This document shows positions 11,043-25,294 of a stretch of DNA of 64,000 nt, piece by piece. Source of the stretch: Puccinellia tenuiflora (taxonomy: Eukaryota > Streptophyta > Magnoliopsida > Poales > Poaceae); the NCBI GenBank assembly GCA_012064385.1, contig QRDG01001725.1, positions 124,001-188,000 of the forward strand, written 5' to 3'. The translations under genes were made by a program, and so were the position numbers. Within the stretch, counting starts at the first letter, position 1, and the number at the start of each line of letters is the position of its first letter. The notes beneath the pieces were generated by a model. It was not told where the DNA came from. It did no database searches and saw only the letters and a program-made list of their open reading frames with translations.

Positions 11043-12776
11043 GTAGCCCCCGGGCCCGCGATGGGCACGCCGAAGCCCATGGATGGAGGCGAAGCGTCGA
11101 GGGCCCAACGATGCCTGCCTGGGCCGTGACACGTGGGGCGCAGCGGTTGCGCCCGAGGCCACGATCTCCTCGTCTTCAACGGGCGATCCGGTGGGGCCCG
11201 CCACGTCCTTGGAGACCGGCCGATAAAGCCTGAGCGCGCAGACGGCGCTCATCACTCCTACCATTACTCCCGTGCACACTCCTCCAAACGCATCTTCTTC
11301 CCTCCAGAGCGCTCCGCCTTCAAGGTCTCCTTCTCCTGCGACCATGGCGCCCAAGAAAGCCACCGCCGACCAGAAGGGCAAGGCCACGGCGGCGGGGACG
11401 CTGCCGGAAACCCGCGTCCGTGTGGCGGCGCTCGAGAAGGTGCGCCACCTGGCGGCCGCTAACACCCACGAGCTCGGCGCCACAAACATGGAGGCGGCCG
11501 GCAGCCGCAAGGTCGGCGCGGGGTACTACCCCATCTTCCTTCACACCCTCTACGCCGGCCTCGTTCCTCCCTTCTCCAGCTTCCTCATGGGGATCCTTGA
11601 GGCGTACCAGATCCAACTCCTTCATCTCCACCCAAACTCCATACTCATCCTCGCCATCTTCGCCTATCTCTGCGAGGCGTACGTTGGCGTCTGTCCGTCG
11701 GTGGATCTCTTCCGTAGCTTCTACGCCCTCCGGTCCACCGCGCAGAACGAGCGGACCGGGTGCGTCTCCTTCCGCATCGCCGCCGCCAGGAGCGAGGACT
11801 ACATCCCCATCGCGTGGCTCGGCGAGAATGCGGTCACCAAGATAACGAAGAAAGTGGAGGATTTCCGCCAGCGGTGGTTTTTCGTCGACACCAAGTCGTC
11901 GAACCGCCTCCTGGAGGTACCCGTGGCGCCCCTAAAGAAGTGGGCACATTGGGCGAGCGGCGACTTCGAGGGCCCCAAGCTTGAGGCGGTGTACGAGCGC
12001 ATTCGGGTGCTCCGCGAGGCCGGGCTCACCGGCCAGATGGTGGCGAGGGATTTTACCAAACGCCGCATTGCTCCCCTCCAGTGGCACTCGGAGCCGATGT
12101 GGACGTACTCAGGCTCGGGAGACAGGATGCGCCTGTGCGCAGATAGCTTCACTTCGGACGAGCTGAAGCAGGTCATGAGAGTCCTCTTCGCCACGGCGTC
12201 CATCCCGTCTCCAGCCGTCGAAGATGCCCTGCCGCTGTTCGCCTATGTGGAGGAGAGCATGCGCGAAGCCCGCCAACTCCTGCCCAGATTCGACAAATGG
12301 GGCATCAGGCCTGATGGACTCTGCGGGCCCCGCAGCAACCCGTGGGCTGCGGAGCTGGAGCAGGTGGGCTAATCGCCGGAGCCGGATGAGGCTGAAGACT
12401 CTGGCGAGGGCGAGGCCTCGAGAGGTGATAACCCCTCTGGCGGGGACGGGGCCTCGAGAGGCGCTAACCCCTCGGGAGGCTCCGTCAGCTCCCCGAGGAG
12501 CGCGCCGCCTGAAGAGGACCTCCAGGAGATCTCCTCCAGCGGCGACGAGGACGCCTTCCACGTAGCCCGCTCCCGACGCATCGTAGAGGAGGAGGAGGAG
12601 GGGAGCGGCAACAGGGGAGGACGCCGCGAGCCCCGCACCAAGGCCCTCCACGACAAGAACGCCTTGGCAGGGGGGAGCGCCCCCCGAGAGGAGGCAGGAG
12701 GGCCTCAAGGGGAGGCCAGGGCGAGCAGCCCCCAGCCTCCGAAGGCGAAGAAAAGGGTGTGGAGGATAGCCGATGA

Positions 12777-12857
12777 GTAAGTCTTGATTCTTCTTCTTTC
12801 CTTAGCATTTTTCTTCCAAAAACCCTCTTGACGGATCTTCTGCTTGTTTGTCTTCAG
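12777..12857 (+). other. Probable 81-bp intron in the Tat antisense ORF
   Basis: The donor GA|GTAAGT is near consensus. A T-rich tract with branch-like CTTGAC and a TTGTCTTCAG acceptor follow. Without splicing, a TAA at 12778 ends translation; splicing keeps the reading frame. This is a strong intron by sequence, untested by transcript. Confidence 0.65.
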
Positions 12858-12988
12858 GAACCCTGCGGCGCCAAAGAAATGGCGGCTCCGCAAGCTTGGG
12901 GAGGCCGCTGAAGCTACCGCGGCGCCGCCGGTGGTTGACGAGCCGCAGCATGCGGCTGCTCCTCCTGCTGGCGAGCGCCGCGAGGAGG

Positions 12989-12993
12989 AGGAC
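12989..12993. repeat. Left TSD of the LARD-like element (AGGAC)
   Basis: AGGAC is repeated at 33635-33639, and removal restores the antisense ORF frame across the junction. Confidence 0.95.
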
Positions 12994-15900
12994 TGTAACG
13001 CCCCGACCCCGGAATTATACAGAGAGGCTATGTAGTTGGCACAACCATCAATGTATAAAACAAAGATCGAGACTTGTGGAACAAACTGGCACATTGCATG
13101 ACTCTACGACACAGAATCATATAGCAACTCATATAATGAGAAGAATACAAATAATATACAACAAAAGGATCACGGATCCAACAATACATCAAGCGGAAGC
13201 GGGTAGTGTTGTCTAACAACAAGAAGCAAATATATGGCCTAAGAGGCCTACAATAAACATCACCCAAGCCAGCTTGTTCCACGGCCCCAAGCTGCCACCT
13301 GGGAACCCCAGACTAGTAGTCGACGTCAACGAAGAACCCACCTAGATGCTCGGTGTCGTCCTCCTCTGAAATACAAAATCATAAAGGCAGCAAAGAGAGA
13401 CTGAGTACGATGTACTCGCAAGTTTAGTAGGGCGATATAGGCCCAATGACTGACGGAGGCTCTAAAGCTGTTTATGTATTTCTTTTGCATAAAGCTAGTT
13501 TTAATAAACCGAAACAAAAAGGACACATGGCATTCGTCTACTCAGAATACTTTTAAAAAGGGGTAAGAAAGTAACATTGTAATCGTGGTTCTCATCGAAC
13601 CCTTTTGTAACCAACCACACTCATCTCCACCAAGGCACCCCCTCGAATCACCCTCGAGGAAATGAACCTTTGTCACACGTTGATTATGCAACCTTTAGCT
13701 GCCATATCAATTAGGTTAATATTCTCTATGATCTTATATCCGATCCCAAGTCGTCCATAACCGCGGACACGGCTTTTCGAAAAGATTAAACCCTGCAGGG
13801 GTGTACTATTTTACCCATTGGTACCGTCCGGCTCACCTAGTTGGCCCTCTTCCGGGGAAGGCCGGCGAGCGGGTGCGGTTAGACCTTTACAATGCATGAG
13901 GCTTACTCAAGGACCATCAGTGTGCGGAAGGACAGGTTCAGCGCTCCCAGCGCCCTGCCCCGCGGCCACATCCTAAACACCACCATCCTCGTTCCTTTCT
14001 CCACCCACACAACTCACGCGCAAATGGAAAACTCGAACTAGAGGACCCTTGACAAGCCCCTCACAAATTATTCGGTCAGTAAGGCGCCCATACACCCACC
14101 AATGGCAGCACGCTCGTCTTGGTTCAAGAGGTAAAGAACTCGCACCTAGGGGCTAGAGTGAGGCAAAACACCATCCCCGATGGCAACTCACCCAAGCCGT
14201 CTTAGCATTTTAATTAGCATCACAATTATCCACCATGCCCGAACCATTCCATCAACATCAACAATTATGGAATTAATAACGGACATAATGCATCTATTTA
14301 AGCATGTCTAAGCATAGCTAAGCATATGAATACAACAATTATATTTGTATCCGGCCAACACATCAACACTATGGTTCATAGGTAGGGATACATGTAAATT
14401 GGCTCAGGGAAAACATGCAATCATAGGATTCTCTATATTTGATCAAAGAGGCATTTGAATCGCATGCAATATTATGGTGGATAAAATAAGTTTATAAACA
14501 TAGGATGCTAGATGCCAAGAAGGTTAGGTTATCTCTTGCCTTGCTGCCCGGGCGTGAAGTACTGCTCGCCGGGGTAGTTAGAGAGACCCTCGACTCCGGA
14601 ATCTATCGATACCCAAAAGAGAAATACAAGGAACACATAAATCACACGATCACAAGGTGCAATGCGCAAACACATGATGGCATGTCCAATTGATGCAAAG
14701 ATAATATCATTTAATTTATTTAACAAATTAAATGGAGTTCCAAATAGTTAGTGCAATTATTTGGACACCACTCCATATTTATCTTAGTGACCACATTCTT
14801 CATAAATTATCAAATTATTATACAAGTGGCTCAAATATGCATGAACATGACATGAATGGATAGGATTCGTTCTTCCGATCATTTCAGTAATTTATTTGTA
14901 ATTTTCGGAGTACCGATGAATAAATAGCGAATTAATTAAATAATTGAATTTAATTCTTTTAAACCAATTATGAATAACATCAAACAAATATTTGGGATCA
15001 TGATATGATATCAGCATGGTTGAGTAGCATTTGTCAAGATGATCACATTGGTAACTTGTTCATTAATTTTGGATCAATATTTAATAACTTATGAATTTTC
15101 CTAATTTGGGATTATTTAACCCATTTTAGGAATTCTTAAATAACCAAAATAATATAATTCCAAAAGAAAGTTACAATGACTCCAAGTGGTAGAGTTTGTT
15201 TTTCTGAACAATTTGACATTTGGTTTGTCCAATTGGAATCATTATTCAAATAGTTATGAAATATTTAAACTTCCAATTTATTTTCCCAATTTGCAGAGAT
15301 TACTGTTGCGGGCCGGCCCACAGGTCGGCCCAGGCCGGGGTGCAGGCCGGGCCAGTGGCAGAGGGAGCCGGCCTCAAAGCCGGCCCAACCCGGGGCGCAG
15401 GCCGGGGTCCAGCCAGAGGGAACCGGCCTCCTGGCCGGCCCAGTCCGGATGCTAGGCCGGGCCTCCATCGGAGACAACCGGCCTGCTGGCCGGTTCAGGC
15501 CGGTGCCCAGGCCGGGACGCGGTGACCGCGGAGGCCGGCGATGACCGGCGGCGACGGTGACGCAAACGACGGCGAGAGGGAGAAACGGGGGCGGGAAAAC
15601 TGCCGATTCGGAGGGAACACTCACCCTGAGCCCTATGGTGAGGTCGGCGACGGTGGGGAGGGGCCGACGGCGACGAGCGGGAGCTCGACCGTGCTCGACC
15701 GGTGCGGGCGGTGTTGAAGACGCCGACGTCGGTCCGGCCGGCCCCGGGTCGATTCCAGGCACCAGGAGGGGGAGGAGGAGGCGGCGAAGTTGGTGGTCGC
15801 CTTCGATCTACGAGGGGCGGCTCCGGTCGGCCGTGATGCGGCGGATTGCGGCGGCGGTCGGCGTCGGTCACGGAAACGAGCTTCTCGCCTAAACGATCCA

Positions 15901-16726
15901 GGAAACAAGGGGGAAAAAGGGAGGGAGGCAGGTGAGGGAGCAGTGGCGTCGATGGTCGGGCCTCCTTATCCTCCAGAGTCACGGCGGCAAACGGCAGCGT
16001 CGCCAGCATGGAGGCATGGCGCCAGTGCGCCATGGCCACAGTGGAGAGGAGAGAGAGGGAAAGAAGAAAATCGCGAACAAGTCCCTGGAAAGTTTGAAAT
16101 AATTGCAAACAAGCCCAGCAGCAGGTTTTAACCATTTAATTAAAGCACCAGGACATTTTCTAAAATCCCAGAAAAATTTATATAAGCTAGAATTAAACTT
16201 TAGAACCACCACAAAAATTGGTGAGGTCAAATAAATTATTTTGACCAACCTTTGTTCATAGCTTTCAATTAGGGTAAATTGGAGCAATTCCAAAAATGTA
16301 CTTAATTGGAGCATTTCTACAACTCCAAAAATATTGAAAATATTCATGGAGACTCTCACAACCATATTGAGACTCCCCATGATTTTAGTTGGAATTTTTG
16401 GAAGGTCTAGCTTGGTTCCAAAATTAGGAATTGCATTCAGCCAATTTCAACTCTCATGTCATTTCTCATTTATCAAAGTTTGAAAAGTGAGAATTGGTTA
16501 TAATCTGCAAAGTTGGAACTTCCTCATCAATTTGGAAATTCATTTACTAATTTCCAAGTTTGGCATTTTCATTGGTTGGCTGCGGGGAAGTTTGGGGCTT
16601 CCCATTTCAATTGTTTCCAAATGAAAGTTTGCAATGGCAAATGCATATGGATGAGATGATGCAAACATGGAAACAAAAAGTGAAAATTTGACCCGTATTT
16701 TAGGGTGCTAATCTGGGGCTGTTACA
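12994..16726 (-). repeat. 3' LTR of the LARD-like element
   Basis: It runs from TGTAACGCCCCGACC at 12994 to GGGGCTGTTACA at 16726. It contains a GC-rich island at 15305-16030 with many GGCCGG/GGCCGGCC palindromes, set in AT-rich DNA. Minus-strand open frames in that island (15452-16135) reflect base composition and are not conserved intact in the other LTR, so I do not call a gene. Confidence 0.95.
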
Positions 16727-19385
16727 ATTCTACCCCCCTTACAGGAATCTCGTCCCGAGATTCTAGAGTAGAAGTAGGGATGAGGGGAACATGACAACAC
16801 ACATCTTCCACGGTCTTCTCGATCTCACGATGATCTCCCTTGTTGCATAACTCAAGATAGCAAGCATGACATGTCGAGGCGGCGGAAAGAACAGAAGATA
16901 GCTTACGGTGACGGACAAGAGGAAACTTGCCCAAAACCATAGGCCATTGAGGGAACAAGGAACGACTTGACCAAACAAAGTTCGAGCCGAGGGTAGGACA
17001 ACCAACCACTTGTTCAAGGCCACGACAACACTTCAACCACTCCGAGGCGTAGACCGTAGATATTTTAAGCACCACGAGGAGAAAAGACACCTTTTTGGAC
17101 TACACGTTGTTGACATACCAAATATTTCCATAAGGCTGGAATCTCGGCCCTAACGGATCTGATGGATTGACCCAACGTCCGTGTGATTGGGCAAAACCTT
17201 GATTTCACAGAGGAAGGATAGATATGGCATTGACTCACATTCAGTTGGAGAGGTAACACCTGATATAGAGCTATTGCCACGAGGTAGGTGGAGTAGGAGG
17301 ATTGACCGATAGATATTTAGCAACTCCGTAGTGAGGTTCTCCTTGAGGTTCTAGATATCGCACTCCGGCTTCGGAAATAGCCTTCATTCAAACCCTCAAG
17401 CGAAAGTCGTACTTGAGATAGAGAAAAGACCATATGGAAAAACTACCAGGGTAAATTACATTTTACCCTCAGGGATAGTGGTTGAGGTTAAAGATTTGAG
17501 AGATCTCGTCAATAGGCCTTCCGGTGAGGTGAATGAGCCACAACATCGGACTCATCGGTGTACTAAAAGGTCTAGGTCACGCTCTTAATAAACTCCAAGC
17601 ATCACTTTTGCTTGAGATTCAGATTTGGTTGGGCGTGCAGATACTCCAGGCTTGACAAGTCCCAGGGAGGAGTTTGCTAAAGTTAGCCGATAGGTATGAT
17701 AACTAGATTCCCAAGACAATGGCTATAGTGCCAAGCTCCAAAGCACGAGGTAGATTGGGGTTTCCATTGGTTCATGGTTACGAAAGGGAATTTGAACCAA
17801 CATGGACTCCAAGCAATGAAGCCCAACTGATTCCTGATTGGGAAACCCCGGTGAGATGATGAGGTTTTGTCAAATTCTTCTTATTTAGGAACAACTCGGT
17901 CAGGGCTTGGTGTGCACACATGGCTTAATCAGCGACCGGGAGGTAACAACCTACCAGCTCAATAATGCACGTATGCATAACCAAACTGTGATTTAACCCG
18001 AGGAGACAAAGCGAACTTCACTCGGATCCATAGCGACAAAAGTCACTGGTTGCGAGAGAAAACTTGCATTTCAAGGGAAAGACGTGGTCTTTAGAGCTTC
18101 GACACGAATCTAACTCGTTGACCGAAGGTGCACCTAGACGAATGGACTTGGCAGCTCTGACAACTCAGCTCGAGGACAGGATTACCCGTCAGGCTAAGAG
18201 TGCCACCAAGGTCCTTGGAATTCAAAGCAATTACATTTGCTAAGAATTTTCCGATTACCACAACGATACGCATCCTCGTCATTCTCGAGCCTGGAAAGCT
18301 CGGAGATAGATGAATAAGGAAGGGTAGGAGCACCACTTCATCCAGCACGTCATGAGACTAAGCACGACCTATTGATATAAAAGAGTGTGACACTCCAGGG
18401 TGGAACGGAACAAAAGCTAGACAAGCTCCTACTCCGCGAGTTACAATACTTTGACCTGGTCTGAGACATGGACAAGGTACCGAAGTTTGTTTCTCCTGAC
18501 ATCCCAAGTGGAATGCCTTGACGAACCACGAGAATGGCATGCATCAGAACACCCCAATGCACGATCAACTTGACGGCCAACTGACCGAGAGAGGTCGGAC
18601 AACAAATTTAGAGTAAGGAGAGAGCTAACAACAATTCCAAGATATTGAAGAAGCCCTTGGTTAGCACTCTTCCGACAACTAGTGCCGAAAGGGTCTCAGG
18701 AAAACGGGTGTTACCGGAGGAAGCACCAATTTTGATGGAAGAACTCGCTAAGAGCAATTCCGTCGAGATTCAGGTAGTTCCCTGACAGCAGTCTAGATAA
18801 GGCTAGTGGCAAAGAAGAGCATGGATGAGCAAGACAATTACGGCTGCAAGCTCGAGCTCGAGGGTTAACTTCAGATGTTGCCAACCTGAGGCAGGATTTA
18901 ACCATTAGCACCAGGGTTCAACGGAAAAGATCTTGGGTTAAAGATCAGCTTCATGCACCGGGACTCACAATAGCATAATGCTCATAAGGCGACAACCCTC
19001 ATAAATCGTTACGCCAGAGCCCTAGCACAATCCGGGACCTTCGGTTCAAGATCTTGGACTAAAGCAAAGGAATATCTTGATGATCCGCAACACTTCCTTT
19101 CTTCGGCTTCAGAATTGGCAGACGAGCAAAGCTAACCACTAACTAAAGATAGAACCCAAAACCGTGATCCTAAAGATTTAGAACCTTGCCGACGATCAGA
19201 AGAACCGTTAAAATCAAATAGAGGTAAGATGGCACCGAGATCAGAGTGAATTGGGTAAGGAGTAAAAAGAATCCTAGGAGGGTTTTCACAACTCATTTTT
19301 AGGTTAGAAATAATTTTCACGAACTAGACTCGACATCGACCAATAGAACGGGTTTCCTACAGGCAGTCCTGCTCTGATACCAACT
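16727..19385 (-). other. Non-coding internal domain of the LARD-like element
   Basis: There is no ORF above about 75 codons in the element's sense. The minus-strand PPT (AAGGGGGGTAGAAT) abuts 16726. The PBS lies at the other end. In known LARDs this domain is thought to hold packaging and dimerisation structure, which cannot be judged by eye. Confidence 0.8.
19371..19382 (-). other. PBS of the LARD-like element (tRNA-Met type)
   Basis: On the minus strand TGGTATCAGAGC follows the LTR end CA by three bases. This sets the element's orientation. Confidence 0.9.
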
Positions 19386-22204
19386 TGTAACGCCCCGACC
19401 CCGGAATTATACAGAGAGGCTATGTAGTTGGCACAACCATCAATGTATAAAACAAAGATCGAGACTTGTGGAACAAACTGGCACATTGCATGACTCTACG
19501 ACACAGAATCATATAGCAACTCATATAATGAGAAGAATACAAATAATATACAACAAAAGGATCACGGATCCAACAATACATCAAGCGGAAGCGGGTAGTG
19601 TTGTCTAACAACAAGAAGCAAATATATGGCCTAAGAGGCCTACAATAAACATCACCCAAGCCAGCTTGTTCCACGGCCCCAAGCTGCCACCTGGGAACCC
19701 CAGACTAGTAGTCGACGTCAACGAAGAACCCACCTAGCTGCTCGGTGTCGTCCTCCTCTGAAATACAAAATCATAAAGGCAGCAAAGAGAGACTGAGTAC
19801 GATGTACTCGCAAGTTTAGTAGGGCGATATAGGCCCAATGACTGACGGAGGCTCTAAAGCTGTTTATGTATTTCTTTTGCATAAAGCTAGTTTTAATAAA
19901 CCGAAACAAAAAGGACACATGGCATTCGTCTACTCAGAATACTTTTAAAAAGGGGTAAGAAAGTAACATTGTAATCGTGGTTCTCATCGAACCCTTTTGT
20001 AACCAACCACACTCATCTCCACCAAGGCACCCCCTCGAATCACCCTCGAGGAAATGAACCTTTGTCACACGTTGATTATGCAACCTTTAGCTGCCATATC
20101 AATTAGGTTAATATTCTCTATGATCTTATATCCGATCCCAAGTCGTCCATAACCGCGGACACGGCTTTTCGAAAAGATTAAACCCTGCAGGGGTGTACTA
20201 CTTTACCCATTGGTACCGTCCGGCTCACCTAGTTGGTCCTCTTCCGGGGAAGGCCGGCGAGCGGGCGCGGTTAGACCTTTACAATGCATGAGGCTTACTC
20301 AAGGACCATCAGTGTGCGGAAGGACCGGTTCAGCGCTCCCAGCGCCCTGCCCCGCGGCCACATCCTAAACACCACCATCCTCGTTCCTTTTTCCACCCAC
20401 ACAACTCACGCGCAAATGGAAATCTCGAACTAGAGGACCCTTGACAAGCCCCTCACAAATTATCCGGTCAGTAAGGCGCCCATACACCCACCAATGGCAG
20501 CACGCTCGTCTTGGTTCAAGAGGTAAAGAACTCGCACCTAGGGGCTAGAGTGAGGCAAAACACCATCCCCGATGGCAACTCACCCAAGCCGTCTTAGCAT
20601 TTTAATTAGCATCACAATTATCCACCATGCCCGAACCATTCCATCAACATCAACAATTATGGAATTAATAACGGACATAACGCATCTATTTAAGCATGGC
20701 TAAGCATAGCTAAGCATATGAATACAACAATTATATTTGTATCCGGCCAACACATCAACACTATGGTTCATAGGTAGGGATACATGTAAATTGGCTCGGG
20801 GAAAACATGCAATCATAGGATTCTCTATATTTTGATCAAAGAGGCATTTGAATCGCATGCAATATTATGGTGGATAAAATAAGTTTATAAACATAGGATG
20901 CTAGATGCCAAGAAGGTTAGGTTATCTCTTGCCTTGCTGCCCGGGCGTGAAGTACTGCTCGCCGGGGTAGTTAGAGAGACCCTCGACTCCGGAATCTATC
21001 GATACCCAAAAGAGAAATACAAGGAACACATAAATCACACGATCACAAGGTGCAATGCGCAAACACATGATGGCATGTCCAATTGATGCAAAGATAATAT
21101 CATTTAATTTATTTAACAAATTAAATGGAGTTCCAAATAGTTAGTGCAATTATTTGGACACCACTCCATATTTATCTTAGTGACCACATTCTTCATAAAT
21201 TATCAAATTATTATAGAAGTGGCTCAAATATGCATGAACATGACATGAATGGATAGGATTCGTTCTTCCGATCATTTCGGTAATTTATTTGTAATTTTCG
21301 GAGTACCGATGAATAAATAGCGAATTAATTAAATAATTGAATTTAATTCTTTTAAACCAATTATGAATAACATCAAACAAATATTTGGGATCATGATATG
21401 ATATCAGCATGGTTGAGTAGCATTTGTCAAGATGATCACATTGGTAACTTGTTCATTAATTTTGGATCAATATTTAATAACTTATGAATTTTCCTAATTT
21501 GGGATTATTTAACCCATTTTAGGAATTCTTAAATAACCAAAATAATATAATCTATTATATATTAAAAGTACATGATGGGTTCACCAGAAAAAAGATAGAA
21601 CCGCTAGAAAATTGCACAATAATCAGAAACATCTGATCGTCCATTTTCTACACCAGTAAACCACAACCCCTTGATCTGAATCTATGACATTAAAAATTAC
21701 CCACCTATGCCATTATGAAGTATATACCGTTCCGTTCCTCTCGTGAAATAAGATCAAAGAAAGAAAACCCGCAACTTCCTCCTCTCGAGGCTGCGGCATG
21801 CATCGTCTTAACCTTAGACCCGTAGCCGCCGGCATCACATCGGCTCCAGCTTACAAGAAAGCCGTCTATCCTGATGATTGACAGCAAGCCTGCCATACGC
21901 CTGCTTCCATGGACATTGATATGTTCCCTATTTTTCTCGATTCTGCTCTCCTCGCGCTGATCTAGAACTAGACCCCAGATCGGCACTGTCCTGCACGACA
22001 TGGTCACCTACCTCAGCCACAGGTACAGATTTTTTTCCTCTCTCCTCCCCGTTTGGATGCCTCAGCCACAAGTACTGATTTCCCCTCGCTCTTATTCCCC
22101 GTTTCCATATTTTTTTAGGGTGTTCCGGTTGAGGTCAATGTTTGCTGAATGTTTTTGAGTGATTTGCCTGCAGTTCAACGTGATTTCAACATCCTCTGCA
22201 AAAA

Positions 22205-22965
22205 AAAAGTGTACAGAAAAACAATCTACTCGGATTGCACTAAGGTTATCCTTGTGTTATCTAGCTACTTTCAGATATTTGAGATGTTCAGGTGAGGAAC
22301 TCCATTGGTTGATTTGTTTGGCAGTAAAGCTGCAAAATACTCTTGGTTGTGTAACACACTGAATTTCTGACAGGAAGCCCAGCCATTGGGACTTTAGAGC
22401 ACGGGTCGTTGGATTTGGCAGCACACCACGATCCCATATCAGTGGTTCAACATCGAAAGAAGTGGCTGCAGTGTACAGGAACAGGCTCATGGATTTCTTT
22501 GCTCAGCTCTTCAACAAAGTTGCCCTAACGATGCACGAGAAGCTCCAGGTTCGTTTGGCTAAGACAAACATCTAAATTAGCAAATCTTTTATGATAGCCA
22601 ACGCAATTCTATCTAGCATAAGATGGGGAAACAAATCTTTATGATGGTTTGATGATAGCCAACGCAATTCTATCTAGACAAGTTAATTCATTTCAGCTGT
22701 ACATGTCCAATTAATTAGTGTATGTATGAGAAGATGAGGCAATAAATCATGGCACAGCTCTTATGATAATTTTCTTACTGCAGATTTACAAAACAAATCT
22801 ACTCGGACTGCATGTGTTATCTAGCTACTGTCAAATATTTGAGATTTTCAAAAATCTACTTGGAAAGTCCGATTGCACTAAGTTGATGCATTTGTTATCT
22901 AGCTACTTTCAAATATTTGAGATTTTCATGCGAGGAACTTCATTGGTTGATTTGTATATTTATTA
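22205..22965 (+). repeat. Diverged local duplications in the Helitron
   Basis: A segment around 22210-22312 (AATCTACTCGGATTGCACTA ... GAGGAACTCCATTGGTTGAT) recurs at about 22785-22950, itself in two partial copies. They share TTATCTAGCTACTNTCA and ATTTGAGATTTTCA. Confidence 0.7.
22374..22548 (+). pseudogene. Possible captured exon within the Helitron
   Basis: An AG acceptor (TTTCTGACAG) at 22373 and a GT donor at 22549 bracket 175 bp. One frame stays open through it, with gene-like composition (including YRNRLMDFFAQLFNKV) in an otherwise AT-rich region. Helitrons often capture exons. I do not recognise the protein. Confidence 0.4.
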
Positions 22966-24926
22966 ATTAAACTATATAAACAAATTTGCATATTTTGGCG
23001 TTATTAGTTGTTGCACAATTAATGTTGTTGTACTATTTTGAAAATTCTTAGTTGTTTGGCCATTAAATATTGTTCTACTTTTGAAAGGCCATTATAAATT
23101 AGATACTATATTTTGAAATCATAGACTTGGAATCCTTCATGCACTCGACACATATGGTATAACATTAGGCCTGATGATGTCTGAATCTTGGTTGGTTAAC
23201 CGTTGCTGAACTAAGTAGCTTTCTCCTACTAAAATTGTAGTTGCACATCTACACTGCAGCATATCAAGTTCAATTAGAACTGCAGCAACTCCCATGTCCT
23301 TCGGTAGGTTAGAATGATCCTATATTAACACAACAAGTCACTATACATTTTTTTTTGAAATACTTCACTCGGCCAAGTGGTTTTCATTTGGTATGTATCA
23401 TTGTCTTCTATGCACCTACAGTAGCTCATCATGTGGCCACATCATCCAAATTCGGTTCAGTTGGGAGTGACCAATGAGTCAGGGTCCTGGATGATATCTT
23501 CGGTTCTCGACTAATATGTTGCAATCACTTATAGTATTTATTTGTTTCTTCACTGATTCTGAAGGAGAGAGGCTTGCAAAGTACCTTTTTACGTGAATAA
23601 TCTCACAATTACTTATGTCTTATAACAGCAAAACAATTTTGTTTAGTCTATCATCAAGTAAATGCTCATGTGTTGGAAATTATTCGGATACACATGATCT
23701 GCACAGATAAATTACCACACATACTACATCAGAAAGAGCCTCTGCTACCTTCGCGATTAGAGAAATAAGACTGAATTATGGACATTACCCTATATTTTTG
23801 GCTGTGGTTATTACATATTAGAAACATGGTAAGATAAACCTACTGCTCCATACAATTTATTGGTTTACATAAACCACCGAATGCCTCATCTTGCAATGTA
23901 CAACATGTCATGGATAATTCTAGAATGAAAGTTAATACAAGTTGTACTCTTATGCATATATTTTGCTCTGGATCTACTATGAACTATACCACTATATATT
24001 TTCATTTTCTTTCAGTTCTGCTCAATTTCTCAATTTGCATGCAAGTATTTTATTTGCTATCAAGTGGCTTCTGGAGGATCATCAAGTTCTAATAGATCAT
24101 CAATCGATGCCCTTTCATAAACTCAGGAAACGTCTCTACTGTTGAGACTGATGAAAGCATTCTCATAGTACTCTAGCTGGATTTTTTTTTCATTCGCAAG
24201 TGAACATTTGTAAAATGTTTGTCTTAGTTGTACCGTGTAGTCACGCCGATATTCATTTGATTAGAGAAGATTGTATAAATTGTTTTCTAGCGCATATATA
24301 AAGACTTATTTTTTTATGTTTAATTCGCTCGGCACATAGCCTCCAGAGACTCCACATGTTTTGGGTCGTGCTATATGGGATTTTTTCATGAATAAATTAA
24401 CTGGATTTCATCACAAGAAAAGTATTTGTATACCTAAATGTTACACTGTTACCGTTTTTAGAGTTGTTTCGAGGATTGTCGATAGACATATATCATTCTT
24501 TTTACCTAAAAAATGGTTTGTTTCTTGATTAATAAAACCTATATATGTTTTACTTACAGTTGTGCAGTTTTTTTATACGTATGCACTTAAAAGTTCCTAG
24601 GTGGTTTGAATGATACATTTTTCTTCATAAAGTAGAATTGTGAAACGAAGAAGCCAATGATATCCATGTTTGTTGCTTCAATGAGGTGCCTTCTTGATCA
24701 TGTTACAGTTGTATACATCATCATAGTTCAAGTGTCAATCCATGCAGCACGTGTGCACTTTGAAATAGTAAATATTTTCATTGTAGAGGACCACGCATCT
24801 ATTTGTAGTATATAAGTGATTTTCAGTTTGCATCCATAAGCTTTGAAATGGTGGTAGCTTTTACTCAAACACTTGATCAGGGACAAACACATGATATTCT
24901 CCTTGCTTTATGTCTTCTTAGGTTTT

Positions 24927-25294
24927 GATCACTGAATTATGTACCAAGGGAATGAGCTTGCATAATTGTAGTCAAGTGTGGAGCAAAGAATGCTTAAGAG
25001 TACAACCTTAATTATGCTTAGAATTCAGTTGTGAGGCTGGTGATCTGTGGTTCTAAGCTCCTGCAGTAAAAAATCGCAAGGTTATTCACTATCATAGAAT
25101 TGGTTTTCTTAAGTTCCGATCACTGAATTATGTACCAAGCGAACGAGCTTGCAGAATTGTAGAAAAGTGTGGAGCAAAGAATGCTTGAGAGTGCATCCTT
25201 ATTATGCTTAGAATTCAATTGAGTGGCTGGTGGTATGTGGTTCTGAGCTAATGCAGTCGAAAATCGCAAGGTTATTCACTATCGTAGAATTAGT
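24927..25294 (+). repeat. Two-copy tandem repeat, 191-bp unit, in the Helitron
   Basis: Unit 1 starts GATCACTGAATTATGTACC at 24927 and unit 2 at 25118. Both end with AATCGCAAGGTTATTCACTA. The copies are clearly diverged, so the duplication predates this insertion. Confidence 0.85.

Larger units (their letters stand above)
11344..12993 (+). pseudogene. Antisense ORF of the Tat element, 5' part (gypsy-type 'transposase' domain)
   Basis: It is read opposite to gag-pol, between pol and the 3' LTR, as in Grande-like Tat elements. ATG 11344 has a strong context (GACCATGG). Residues ~55-260 match the plant 'putative gypsy-type transposon' domain (Pfam PF04195 type): an aromatic, hydrophobic N-terminal block (LYAGLVPPFSSFLMGILE), then LHPNSILILAIFAYLCEA. 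The name is historical and its function is unknown. A stop at 12370-12372 interrupts the frame. Beyond it the same frame continues through an acidic, Ser/Gly/Arg-rich segment to a GT donor at 12777. Exon 2 (12858-12993) is basic then Pro/Ala-rich, and is cut by the LARD insertion. It resumes at 33640. Confidence 0.82.
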
